DNA of 64,000 nt from RGIG529 sp050950425. GTDB lineage: Bacteria; Bacillota; Clostridia; Oscillospirales; Oscillospiraceae. Location: positions 496,001 to 560,000 of the forward strand of contig JBMNHO010000002.1 in the NCBI GenBank assembly GCA_050950425.1. Reading direction: 5' to 3'. The notes under the pieces are model-generated. The model did not search any database. It saw nothing but the letters and a program-made list of their open reading frames with translations, and was not told the DNA's origin. Shown in pieces: positions 25,925 to 33,947 of this stretch; position 1 is the stretch's first letter; every line of letters begins with the position of its first letter. The translations under genes and the position numbers were made by a program.

Positions 25925-26770
25925 TCAGTCGCTCAAAAACCCCCGCAAAAACCCGTCGCTCCCGCTGTCCCCTCCTGCGTCCTTTCGGGATCCGGTGGCT
26001 CGTCCTTCGTTTTTCCGTCGGGTGGCCTGGGCCGAAAGCTCCAAAGACAGCCGCTTGTTTTCCGCCCGCAGGTAGGCCGCCGTCAGGCTTTCCCCCCGCC
26101 TGGCCGCCGCCCAAACCTCTTTCCCGATCTTTTCCGGCTTCACGTGGGGAAATTCTTCCACAAAGCGCCGCAGCTCCGTTTTTTGCCTCTCCTCGACGGC
26201 CCTCTGCCGGGCCGTCTCCACCTCCCGCCCCGCGGCCTGCTGCTCCACCTTGGCTTGTATCGCCGCCCCGTCGGCAGATAGTCCCAGCGCCATCAGCTCG
26301 TGCTGGCGCAAATGAGTCAAGTATCCCTCCGGCGTCAAGCCCATCCGCTTGGCACTTTTCTCCAGAAGAGACGCTAATTTGTTCTGCTCCCGCGCCTCCC
26401 GCTCCAGCCGCTCCACTTGCCCTTTCAGCCGCTGAACAGCAGGCGGGTCTTCCTCTGCCGGCGTCTGTTCCGGTGTTTCTCCCTTTTGTTCTTCCGTGGT
26501 CTGGTCTGTTTCCTCCTCCGGGCTGTCCCACGGATCTTGGAGCGTTTTTTCCTCCCTTGGGTTGTCCCAGGGATCTTCCGCCCTTTGCCCCTCTCCGGGG
26601 TCGTCCCATTCATCTTTGGGTGACAGTTTTTCATGGGTGCTGTCGTTTGTCTCTGCGGGAGCAGATGTGTTGAAACGGCCTGCCCTGCTTTCTTCGTTCC
26701 CCTTCGGCGCTTCCGTGGCGCCGTCCCATGGGTCATGGCTTACATCCATGCTGTCTGCAAACTCATCCAA
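25925..26770 (-). CDS. Capsid scaffolding protein
   Basis: The 281-aa protein is acidic at the N terminus and basic, helical and coiled-coil in its second half (VQRLKGQVERLEREAREQNK; AAAYLRAENKRLSLEL-type heptads). It sits between portal and coat genes, which is the position and composition of phage scaffolds. The N-terminal 110 residues repeat a DPWD motif (HDPWDG, EDPWDN, QDPWDS, plus DEWDD). AAGGAGGG precedes the ATG. Confidence 0.8.
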   Translation of the reverse strand: MDEFADSMDVSHDPWDGATEAPKGNEESRAGRFNTSAPAETNDSTHEKLSPKDEWDDPGEGQRAEDPWDNPREEKTLQDPWDSPEEETDQTTEEQKGETPEQTPAEEDPPAVQRLKGQVERLEREAREQNKLASLLEKSAKRMGLTPEGYLTHLRQHELMALGLSADGAAIQAKVEQQAAGREVETARQRAVEERQKTELRRFVEEFPHVKPEKIGKEVWAAARRGESLTAAYLRAENKRLSLELSAQATRRKNEGRATGSRKDAGGDSGSDGFLRGFLSD

Positions 26771-26851
26771 ATGTTCTCCCTCCTTCTGTCAGAAATCTGG
26801 CTTTTCATCCCCGCGCCCGAAGATACGCAAACCGGAGCGTGCTCTATTGCA

Positions 26852-28495
26852 TCAAACATGCGCTTCCCCCGGCACATCCCTTAAATATTCTTCCATAAAA
26901 GGCCCTCCAATCTGCCCCAAAGTGGATGTCTCCTGCATCTGGGCGGTTTGCGCTGCCGTTTTCGCCTCCCTCTGCGCGCGTATTTTTTCAATGAGTGCCT
27001 GCTTTTTCGGTACATATCCGTCCGGCAGCCGCTCCAGATAGTCCTCTAAGTCCAGCTTGTCCTGCGCCAGCAAGTTATCCAGTGTTTGGATGGAAGCAAT
27101 CTCCGACCAATAAGCCGACGCCCCCACATCCAATTGCAAAGACAGGGGAATCTGCTGCAAAACAGAGAAATCAAAGGGCAAAAGCGCCATCCCCCCCGCC
27201 ATGCTGTCCGGCTGCTCTACCAGGCGCGTTCCGTAATATGCCCCCATAAAGTCCAGATAGATGCGGCCCAAGTCCTCCAAGCACTGAAATAAGTTCCGCT
27301 TCACCGTCTCCAGCGGTATGCTGGATGCCTCCTGCAGCGCAATAATGGCAGAGGTGTTGTCCGGCCGGACGTTGCCCAGCGCGGCATCTGTCGCCCCCAG
27401 AAAGTTCTGGGTGTATGTCACGGCCAGCTCGATAAACTGGGACACCTGAGGCGAAATTTGAGCCGGGTCTAAAATCCTGGCCACGTCTCCCATGTCCCCT
27501 CCATGCACACCGATGGCAGCCCCCACCCTTCCATCCCAGGATGCAATCCGGGTTTTATCATATAAAACCCGGGGGTACGCAGTGGTCATAAGAGAAATCA
27601 TCGCCATGGCAAACAGTTTGTTAATAAAAACTTGGTTGGGAATCAGCCCCGTAATGGCCGCCTGCCCATGATAGCTGTTGGGAATATAGTCCCAGGAAAG
27701 CCATGCAATGGGGTAGCGAAACAATCCGGTGGGAAACGGCTTTTTGATCAGGCAGGTCTTGGTTGTCTCCAACGCCCAAATTTCCCCCGTCTCCGGCTTC
27801 CTCCAAAACTTCAGCAAAACGGTGGTCTTGTCATCGTCCTGGCGCTCCCTCTGCGGCGTGGTTTCGTCGCTATCGGGAACAATGTCCCCCGCGTCTTTCG
27901 CTCCCATCCCGCCCGCCTTTTGCCGCAGCCGTTCCGTCAGTTCCCTCGTCACTAAAATGATAAACGGTTGGGTTTCCACCCGCCGGTCATTGGGGTTTCC
28001 AAACAGCACTCGGGTGTTTTCCACAATTTCTGTACGAATGGCCCCTTTTTGCGCTTGCCCCGTCTCCGCGTCGGAGTCAAAATAAGTGTAAAGACATCCG
28101 TCTCCATCAATGGCCGCGGCACGCAGCATCTCTCTGACCAAATTTCCCACCTTGTTGTGCTCCAAGAGAGATTCAAACGCTCCGTTCACAACAGAGGCGA
28201 TGGTCTCCCCCTGTCCATCGGGGAACACAGCCGCCTGCATGGGGGTGGCTTGCAGTTTCAAGTTATCCGCCGCTGCCGAGGAGACCAGATATAAGACCAC
28301 CCGCTTGAGAAAATTAAACACTGGCGTCGGTAGCCCTTGCGCTTCCACCCCCTCCCATTGTTTGCCGATAAAGAAGTTCTCGTTTACCTCCACTGTGTCG
28401 TACAAATCAATTCGGGTGTTGTAATCAATCCCTCTTTGGTACTGGGCCCAAATTTCCTGTAAATCCACCTTGTTTCCGTTTCGATTTTGCTCCAT
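26852..28495 (-). CDS. Phage portal protein
   Basis: The 547-aa protein starts MEQNRNGNKVDLQEIWAQYQ and contains NENFFIGKQWEGVEAQGLPT, then PVFNFLKRVVLYLVSSAAAD. It also has AAAIDGDGCLYTYFDSDAET and a conserved central NIVLFGNPN-like segment (NTRVLFGNPNDRRVE). These are features of the P22-like portal family in Firmicutes. It forms the dodecameric DNA gate. The length is complete. AAAGGAAC precedes the start. Confidence 0.88.
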   Translation of the reverse strand: MEQNRNGNKVDLQEIWAQYQRGIDYNTRIDLYDTVEVNENFFIGKQWEGVEAQGLPTPVFNFLKRVVLYLVSSAAADNLKLQATPMQAAVFPDGQGETIASVVNGAFESLLEHNKVGNLVREMLRAAAIDGDGCLYTYFDSDAETGQAQKGAIRTEIVENTRVLFGNPNDRRVETQPFIILVTRELTERLRQKAGGMGAKDAGDIVPDSDETTPQRERQDDDKTTVLLKFWRKPETGEIWALETTKTCLIKKPFPTGLFRYPIAWLSWDYIPNSYHGQAAITGLIPNQVFINKLFAMAMISLMTTAYPRVLYDKTRIASWDGRVGAAIGVHGGDMGDVARILDPAQISPQVSQFIELAVTYTQNFLGATDAALGNVRPDNTSAIIALQEASSIPLETVKRNLFQCLEDLGRIYLDFMGAYYGTRLVEQPDSMAGGMALLPFDFSVLQQIPLSLQLDVGASAYWSEIASIQTLDNLLAQDKLDLEDYLERLPDGYVPKKQALIEKIRAQREAKTAAQTAQMQETSTLGQIGGPFMEEYLRDVPGEAHV

Positions 28496-28529
28496 TCGTT
28501 CCGTTCCTTTCCCCTTTCATCCCGGGTGT

Positions 28530-28844
28530 TTATTCGCCTATCTTCTCCCTAGCCCGTCTGCCTTTCGCCTGATAGCATAAGAGCTTTTCCACCTCGCCGG
28601 AAAAATGTCCGGGTAGCTGCCCCTCTTCTGCCCATCCTCCCTGCCTTGCCTCCCCTTCATGGAGCCGCCCTGTCAGCTGTGTCTGTTTTTGTTCGATCCG
28701 CCGCATCCGATCCTCCAGCCCCCGCAGCCGCAGGTCTCCTTTGTCCTTCGCCGTTTCCCATCTCCACAAAACTCCTCCCAGAGCGCAGCCGGCCCCTGCC
28801 AGCAAAAGCGCCAACGCCGCCATCCATATCGTCAAACCATTCAT
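28530..28844 (-). CDS. Small single-pass membrane protein of the phage module
   Basis: The 104-aa protein starts MNGLTIWMAALALLLAGAGC with one N-terminal membrane segment, followed by a charged coiled coil (LRGLEDRMRRIEQKQTQLTG). No family recognised. GGAGAAGG lies just before the ATG. Its position between small terminase and portal is odd for a membrane protein. Confidence 0.6.
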   Translation of the reverse strand: MNGLTIWMAALALLLAGAGCALGGVLWRWETAKDKGDLRLRGLEDRMRRIEQKQTQLTGRLHEGEARQGGWAEEGQLPGHFSGEVEKLLCYQAKGRRAREKIGE

Positions 28845-29095
28845 TTCCTTCTCCCCTTTTCGATCCGGGCTCGCTCTGCCCGCTGTTTGTCAGCCAATAT
28901 CGGAAGAACACTGTCGTGCCCTCCTTTGTCTTTTTTTGTCCCGTTGTTCGTTCTTCGCTCTGCTTTGTCCCGTTCCGGAAAACGCCGCTTCGTTTGTCTG
29001 TTCCGTTCAGTGCCAAAGAGAACCTGCTTTCGCCTGGATTGCTTGTGCGCCACAGGGCTGCGACGACAAGGTTTCCAATCCTCAGCGCCTGCCAT
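28841..29095 (-). CDS. Possible small basic protein
   Basis: An open frame of about 84 codons (MAGAEDWKPCRRSPVAHKQS...) that is very basic and ends in DKQRAERARIEKGRRK. Its stop overlaps the next ATG (ATGA), the coupling used throughout this module. No clear ribosome binding site precedes the chosen ATG, and no family is recognised, so it may be spurious. Confidence 0.35.
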   Translation of the reverse strand: MAGAEDWKPCRRSPVAHKQSRRKQVLFGTERNRQTKRRFPERDKAERRTNNGTKKDKGGHDSVLPILADKQRAERARIEKGRRK

Positions 29096-29166
29096 CAACG
29101 GTTTTGTCGGGGGGAGACATCTCCCGCCCCCGCCGCCCACAAGCCCTCCCGGTGTGGGTGCGAAGG

Positions 29167-29514
29167 TCAGGAGAATACCTCACCGTCTTGTGCGTCGCCA
29201 AAGTAAACCCGTATATTGGCCGGCGTGCTGCCTTTGCCGTCCGGCCGGTCAGAATATCCGGCAATGGCCCTCTGCTTTAGCAAAAATACTGCCCGGGACG
29301 CATCCCAGTTGACGCCGGTTTCCAGCTGGCCGGCAATTTTCGTCATTGCCCATTTCACAAGAGAAGCAAGCTTTGGGTCATTTAAAAAGCCAAAAAACGT
29401 TTCGCCGTCCACCCCTAAAAAAGCCGCAAGGTCCAAGGGTCCATATCGTCCGTTGACTTCATCTTTTTGGGCAAAATATTCTTCTATCTTGCATGCCAGC
29501 GTTTTTCGGGTCAC
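29167..29514 (-). CDS. Phage terminase small subunit
   Basis: The protein core reads LACKIEEYFAQKDEVNGRYG, then PLDLAAFLGVDGETFFGFLN and VNWDASRAVFLLKQRAIAGY. This is the helical DNA-binding layout of Firmicute small terminases, which recognise the packaging site. The start is uncertain: a GTG at 29514 is used here. The frame is open back to TTG at 29601, but a TACAAT sits at 29608-29613, so the longer form would be nearly leaderless. It is the first gene of the module. Confidence 0.7.
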   Translation of the reverse strand: MTRKTLACKIEEYFAQKDEVNGRYGPLDLAAFLGVDGETFFGFLNDPKLASLVKWAMTKIAGQLETGVNWDASRAVFLLKQRAIAGYSDRPDGKGSTPANIRVYFGDAQDGEVFS

Positions 29515-29601
29515 GCACCTGCCGCTTTGCTGTCCTCCCCCGTTTTCGTTTGATCCAGCGCGGCACTCCCCCTCTCTCTTTCCTCGCTTCCCTTGTGCCA
29601 A

Positions 29602-29905
29602 CCCAATTGTAGCATCGGAAATTCTAAATGTGTTAGTCCAAAATTTGATCTCATAAGATTTCCCTTAAAATTGCAATATCTTTTGCGCCCCAATGAACAC
29701 ACCACTCTCAGTTTTTCTGAAATTGCATCTTATCAAGGTGCAAACGAAAGGCGGTTTCCCCCCTTCATTTGTCCTCTTTTCAGGTCGAATCTGAAGAGAT
29801 TCCGTGCCCTGTCCTTGTTTTTTAACAAAAAGAATGTGTATGATTGGGTTTTCCCTCAAAGGAGAGAAAATCTCTCATAAAATTTGATCTTTTACCGATT
29901 TTCCC
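29602..29905. other. AT-rich region upstream of the phage module
   Basis: No gene recognised. On the minus strand a TACAAT (29608-29613) could be the -10 box for the phage genes, but no convincing -35 is seen. No attachment site, integrase remnant or repressor operator is visible. Confidence 0.5.
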
Positions 29906-29934
29906 TTCCCTTTTTCAAATTTTTCTGGTATAAT
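29906..29934 (+). promoter_or_regulatory. Extended -10 promoter of the ncRNA candidate
   Basis: A perfect TATAAT (29929-29934) preceded by TGG gives an extended -10 motif; the -35 (TTCCCT-like, 29906-29911) is poor. Start expected near 29941. Confidence 0.65.
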
Positions 29935-29940
29935 CGTGAA

Positions 29941-30197
29941 CTGGCAATGATCCTCTGTTGCCATTCGGGAGCTTCCTCACCAAGCTCTTGCAAATCATTC
30001 TATTTCGTTCTGCCGGCATTTGGGTTGTATGGCAGAAGCAAGCACAAAAGCGAGATAGAACCGCCTGCCGGATGTTTCGCGCTGTTTTGGCGGAGGATAG
30101 CCTTGCAGCAGTAGCCCTTTTGGGGTGCGGCTCGCCTAGTTGGCGGCAGCCCGAATCGTTCTGTTACCGCCTTGTTTTGAGCAAGGCGGTAATTTTT
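29941..30197 (+). ncRNA. Candidate structured non-coding RNA (about 255 nt), family not identified
   Basis: No protein-like frame. A long-range stem ATTCGGG/CCCGAAT (29963-29969 with 30150-30156) encloses several hairpins: AGCTT/AAGCT (29970-29974, 29982-29986), TTCTGCC/GGCAGAA (30008-30014, 30031-30037), CCGCC/GGCGG (30061-30065, 30089-30093), AGCC/GGCT (30099-30102, 30129-30132) and CGCC/GGCG (30133-30136, 30142-30145). A 5' hairpin GGCAA/TTGCC (29943-29962) precedes them. The transcript ends in an intrinsic terminator. 6S RNA and other large clostridial RNAs are possible, but I could not match a consensus. Confidence 0.6.
30166..30197 (+). terminator. Terminator of the ncRNA candidate
   Basis: A perfect 9-bp stem ACCGCCTTG/CAAGGCGGT (30166-30174 with 30182-30190) followed by AATTTTTATC. 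Confidence 0.85.
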
Positions 30198-30368
30198 ATC
30201 CCACAAGGCGACCTTCCGAGGAAACAGCCGTCCCGTGGCCTTCTTTTTTTCGTGCGGCCAGTTTGGCGCCCTTCTCGGGTTTTCGGTGAATAGATCCAAC
30301 AAAATAGAGACGATAATTAACGGATTGGGGAAAAGATTAACAGCCGGGTTACAAGGTAAACCCAACTC

Positions 30369-30834
30369 TTGACAAGCTGGGAAAATGAGTATATAAAGAG
30401 GAAAGAATCGTTTCGTGCCGTTGCGCCTTTATTCAGTTGTTCGGAAGGGCAACACCTGTTTTTTAATCGCACCCGTACCGGATGCTTTTATATGGCAGCC
30501 GCTTCTCGGTTTTTGGGCTGTTTGGGCTATTGGGCGCCTCATTGCAAACGGATGAACCGAATGTTGGTTTGTTCCCCCCTGCCCGGGGCGCGTCCCGCGC
30601 TGCCCCTTTCAATCGCCTGTAGAGAGCTTTTCTTCCTGTCCCTTTGCGTGCTTCGGGGCAGGCGTTTTTGTGTCCTTGCCGGCCGCTCCGTTGTATTGCC
30701 CGGGGGCGTCAATCCGCGCGAAGTTTGTCGTTTTTTCGATCATGCGGCCGGGCCGCGTCGACGCTTTCGCCATTGGTCTGCCGGCCGATTCCATGTCCCC
30801 GGCCGCAGTAGCGGAAGAAAGGAATTATGAATTT
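30369..30834 (+). promoter_or_regulatory. Promoter and long leader of the SGNH hydrolase gene
   Basis: TTGACA (30369-30374), a 17-bp spacer and TATAAA (30392-30397) form a strong promoter, giving a leader of about 430 nt. The leader is GC-rich in its second half and has no convincing gene. I see no known riboswitch in it. Confidence 0.55.
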
Positions 30835-31989
30835 ATGCAAACAAAATACCCCGATCATGACCAAATCAACGGAATCGGTTCTGTCGCGGAAAACACAAGC
30901 TCTTTCAGCCCGGGGGCGAAGACTCCTCCCCGCCGGGATGAAGCGGGGCGTGCGCCGGATCATTCCCCTGTCCGGTACCAGGCATTCTCTGATGATTTAA
31001 AATTCGACCGGGAAGCCAGTCGAATGCGGCGAGCCAAGCGTAAAAAAAAGCGTCAGCGGCAACAGATGCTGTTCCTTGGCGGCTTGGCTGTTTTGGTTGT
31101 AGCGATGACCCTTCTTCTGTCTCGCTGTGGCAGACACGGCAGAGAGGCCCCTTCTGTGTCCCCCTCCCCCGCCGTCGGTTGGAGCGGCTTTTGGGCCGTT
31201 TTCCCGGTGCCGTCCAGCCCTCCCAGCGCGACTCCGGATGTAAGCCCAAGCCCCGTTGTTGATCAAACAGGCGTGTACAACTTTTCCAAGCCTGTTCCGG
31301 AAGCCCCCCCGGTGGAGGACAGCTATTTTTCTGACGCGGTGTTCGTGGGCGACTCCCGCACCGAGGGCTTCTTCCTCTATTCCGGTTTAACTGGCTCCAC
31401 ATCCTACGCTTCCAAGGGGATGAATGTAAGCGCCGTCTTCAGCGAGCAGACCGTTTCACAGACAGATGGCACAAAAATCTCGGTGGTGGACGCGTTGCGG
31501 AAACAACCTGATTTTAATAAAGTGTATATTATGTTGGGGCTCAATGAGCTTGGCTGGGTTGATTTGGATATCTTTCAAAATCAATATGAAAAGCTGATCG
31601 ATACCCTGCGTGAAATCAAACCTTCCGCTGTTGTTTATGTCCAGTCTCTCTTGCCCGTCAGTGCAAGCAAAGACGCCTCCAGCAGTACATACAACAATGC
31701 CCGCGTCGCCTTGTTCAATGAGCGAATAAAGGCGGCGGCACTGAATAAAAAAGCGTTTTTCGTCAACGTAGCGGAAGCAGTCCAAGACGGGAACGGCAGC
31801 CTTCCCGCCGATTCCACCGTCGACGGCATCCACCTGCAAAAGCTTGCCTGCCAGCAGTGGCTGTCTTATTTAAAAACCCACACTGTTTCGTCGGAAACGG
31901 AAATGCAAAGCCAGGCCGGTTCCAACCAAAGCACCGCGCCCGCCCAAATCGCGGGGGCGCCCCAGCCAGCCGCCGACCTTGCTTCATAA
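30835..31989 (+). CDS. Membrane-anchored SGNH/GDSL hydrolase-family protein
   Basis: The protein, about 384 aa, has a charged cytoplasmic N terminus (RRAKRKKKRQRQQ), one membrane helix (MLFLGGLAVLVVAMTLLLSR, near residue 80) and a PSVSPSP linker. The extracellular SGNH domain follows: block I VFVGDSRTEGFF (nucleophile Ser), block III-like MLGLNELGW and block V DGIHLQKL with the catalytic Asp-His. Such proteins are often cell-envelope esterases or acetyl-transfer partners. The frame is open further upstream; 30835 was chosen because AAAGGAA lies ahead and the N terminus then makes sense. Confidence 0.85.
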   Translation: MQTKYPDHDQINGIGSVAENTSSFSPGAKTPPRRDEAGRAPDHSPVRYQAFSDDLKFDREASRMRRAKRKKKRQRQQMLFLGGLAVLVVAMTLLLSRCGRHGREAPSVSPSPAVGWSGFWAVFPVPSSPPSATPDVSPSPVVDQTGVYNFSKPVPEAPPVEDSYFSDAVFVGDSRTEGFFLYSGLTGSTSYASKGMNVSAVFSEQTVSQTDGTKISVVDALRKQPDFNKVYIMLGLNELGWVDLDIFQNQYEKLIDTLREIKPSAVVYVQSLLPVSASKDASSSTYNNARVALFNERIKAAALNKKAFFVNVAEAVQDGNGSLPADSTVDGIHLQKLACQQWLSYLKTHTVSSETEMQSQAGSNQSTAPAQIAGAPQPAADLAS

Positions 31990-32094
31990 AACGCCCTGTC
32001 ATCTGTCCCCCTCCCTTTTTGGGTCAGCCCCTTTCCGCTCGGCCCATGTCGATCAATGATCTCATTTTAAGTAAAAACAAAGGAGAGATTCCCC

Positions 32095-32547
32095 ATGAAA
32101 CAGACTCAAAAAATAGTAACCGCCCTGCTTTCCCTGTTCCTTCTTTTGGGGCTTGCCGCCTGCGGCGGCGGAAAAACGGTAGACATCAAAACGCTGCCGG
32201 AAGCCATTTTGGAGAAAGTAGCCTTTGAAGATCAGCTTTCCGAGCTGGACGCGGGCACCATCGCCAATCTTTATACCGTCCCGGAAGGCACCGCCGCCCG
32301 TGTCTTTTTTGGCAGCGGAGCTACATCAGAGGAAATTGCCGTGTTCCAGTGCAAGGACGAGCAAGCAGCCAAAGCCATGCTGGAACATGCCCAAACGCAT
32401 ATCAGCAACCAGATCACAGCATTTGAAAACTATCTGCCCGAGCAGGTTCCGCCTCTCAAAGATGCCATTGTGGAGCAAATTGGCGCCTCCGTTGTCGTTT
32501 GTGTGACGAAGGATGTCTCTGCCGCGCGCCAAGTCATCGGCGGCTGA
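32095..32547 (+). CDS. Lipoprotein of the DUF4358 type
   Basis: The 150-aa protein starts MKQTQKIVTALLSLFLLLGL and has a lipobox GLAACGGG, giving Cys23 as the lipidation site. The rest (AKAMLEHAQTHISNQITAFE; VVVCVTKDVSAARQVI) matches my recollection of DUF4358 family lipoproteins of clostridia. Function unknown. AAAGGAGAG precedes the start. It lies between the SGNH gene and pot operon and ends with its own terminator. Confidence 0.8.
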   Translation: MKQTQKIVTALLSLFLLLGLAACGGGKTVDIKTLPEAILEKVAFEDQLSELDAGTIANLYTVPEGTAARVFFGSGATSEEIAVFQCKDEQAAKAMLEHAQTHISNQITAFENYLPEQVPPLKDAIVEQIGASVVVCVTKDVSAARQVIGG

Positions 32548-32564
32548 ACCGCAAGCGGCAGAAT

Positions 32565-32595
32565 AAAAGGGAGGGGCGCTTGCCCTTCCCTTTTT
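32565..32595 (+). terminator. Terminator after the lipoprotein gene
   Basis: AAAGGGAGGG and CCCTTCCCTTT form a stem with one bulge, followed by TTTTTC. Confidence 0.65.
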
Positions 32596-32701
32596 CTGTT
32601 TTTTCTAGGGCTTCCCTTTTTGCTCCGGCGAAACGCCGCTTCGCTTTGCAGGGCGCTTCCGTCATTTTCCGCCAAAAAATAAAGGGAATTGTGTTAGGCT
32701 A

Positions 32702-32730
32702 TTGACTTTTTTTGCATTCCAATATATAGT
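32702..32730 (+). promoter_or_regulatory. Promoter of potABCD
   Basis: TTGACT (32702-32707), a 17-bp spacer and TATAGT (32725-32730), about 40 bp before the potA start. Confidence 0.8.
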
Positions 32731-32771
32731 TTGCTTGATTACTGATTTTGAGGGGAAACGGGGGAGGATAC

Positions 32772-33887
32772 ATGTCCAATGAGTTAATCCGTCTGAAGGA
32801 CTGCTTCATGGCGTTTGACAACCAAGTTGTCTTAAATTCTATCAATTTGTATATTAAAGATCGCGAATTCCTCACACTATTGGGACCCAGCGGGTGCGGG
32901 AAAACCACAACGCTGCGGATCATTGGCGGCTTCCAGACGCCCACGTCCGGAGACGTCTTTTTTGATGGTGTGAGGATTAATGATGTCCCGCCCCATAAAC
33001 GGCGGGTCAACACCGTGTTTCAAAAATACGCGCTGTTCTCTCATATGAATGTGTTTGAGAACGTGGCCTTCGGCCTGCGCATCGCCAAAGTACCAGAGCA
33101 TGAAATTAAAAAACGAGTGGGGGAAACCTTGCGTCTGGTCAATTTACCCGGGTTTGAAAAGCGGTCGGTCAATTCCCTGTCCGGCGGCCAGCAGCAGCGC
33201 ATCGCCATCGCCCGGGCCATTGTAAACCGCCCTCATGTTTTGCTTCTGGATGAGCCTTTAGGCGCGCTGGATTTAAAGCTGCGAAAAGATATGCAGATTG
33301 AGCTGAAAAAGATTCAGCAGCAGGTTGGCATCACGTTTATCTATGTGACGCACGACCAGGAGGAAGCCCTCACCATGAGCGACACCATCGTGGTCATGAA
33401 CCAGGGAAATATCCAGCAGATCGGCACGCCGACAGATATTTATAACGAGCCGAAAAACGCCTTCGTGGCGGATTTCATCGGGGAGAGCAATCTCATCAGT
33501 GGCATTATGCGGGAGGATTATGTCGTGACTTTTGCGGGGCACACCTTTCGCTGCCTGGACAAAGGTTTTTCTCCCAACGAGCCGGTGGACGTGGTGGTCC
33601 GGCCAGAGGACCTGCGCATCGAAACACCGGAAAACGGCGCTTTGCGGGGCATTGTGGAATCTGTTGTGTTCAAGGGTGTCCATTACGAAATGATCGTCCG
33701 CACGCCGGCGTTCCCCTTTTTGGTGCAGTCCACTTTGTTCCGGGCAGTGGGGCAGGAAATCGGCCTGTCGCTGACGCCGGATGACATTCATATTATGCGT
33801 AAAACCAAGCAGCCGGATGCTCAGGTTGCCCCCTCACCGGACGACCAAGCCGCTTCCTTGCCTTTGTCACAGACGGAGGGCGCCTGA
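32772..33887 (+). CDS. potA: Spermidine/putrescine ABC transporter ATP-binding protein
   Basis: The 371-aa ATPase powers polyamine import. Visible motifs: Walker A GPSGCGKTTT, signature LSGGQQQR, Walker B LLLDEPLGALD and the switch His in YVTHDQEEALT. The C-terminal third is the TOBE-type regulatory domain (VDVVVRPEDLRIETPENGAL). GGGGGAGG lies 5 nt before the ATG at 32772, so the longer in-frame start is rejected. It is the first gene of potABCD. Confidence 0.96.
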   Translation: MSNELIRLKDCFMAFDNQVVLNSINLYIKDREFLTLLGPSGCGKTTTLRIIGGFQTPTSGDVFFDGVRINDVPPHKRRVNTVFQKYALFSHMNVFENVAFGLRIAKVPEHEIKKRVGETLRLVNLPGFEKRSVNSLSGGQQQRIAIARAIVNRPHVLLLDEPLGALDLKLRKDMQIELKKIQQQVGITFIYVTHDQEEALTMSDTIVVMNQGNIQQIGTPTDIYNEPKNAFVADFIGESNLISGIMREDYVVTFAGHTFRCLDKGFSPNEPVDVVVRPEDLRIETPENGALRGIVESVVFKGVHYEMIVRTPAFPFLVQSTLFRAVGQEIGLSLTPDDIHIMRKTKQPDAQVAPSPDDQAASLPLSQTEGA

Positions 33888-33947
33888 TGGCGGGGCGCCG
33901 GGTTGCCTTGGCGCAAAAGCCCTCTTTGGGGGAAGGAGGCGCGCGAC

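Noticed and set aside
16086..29940. Complete inducible prophage
   Set aside because: No integrase, repressor, replication gene or direct-repeat attachment sites were found on either side.
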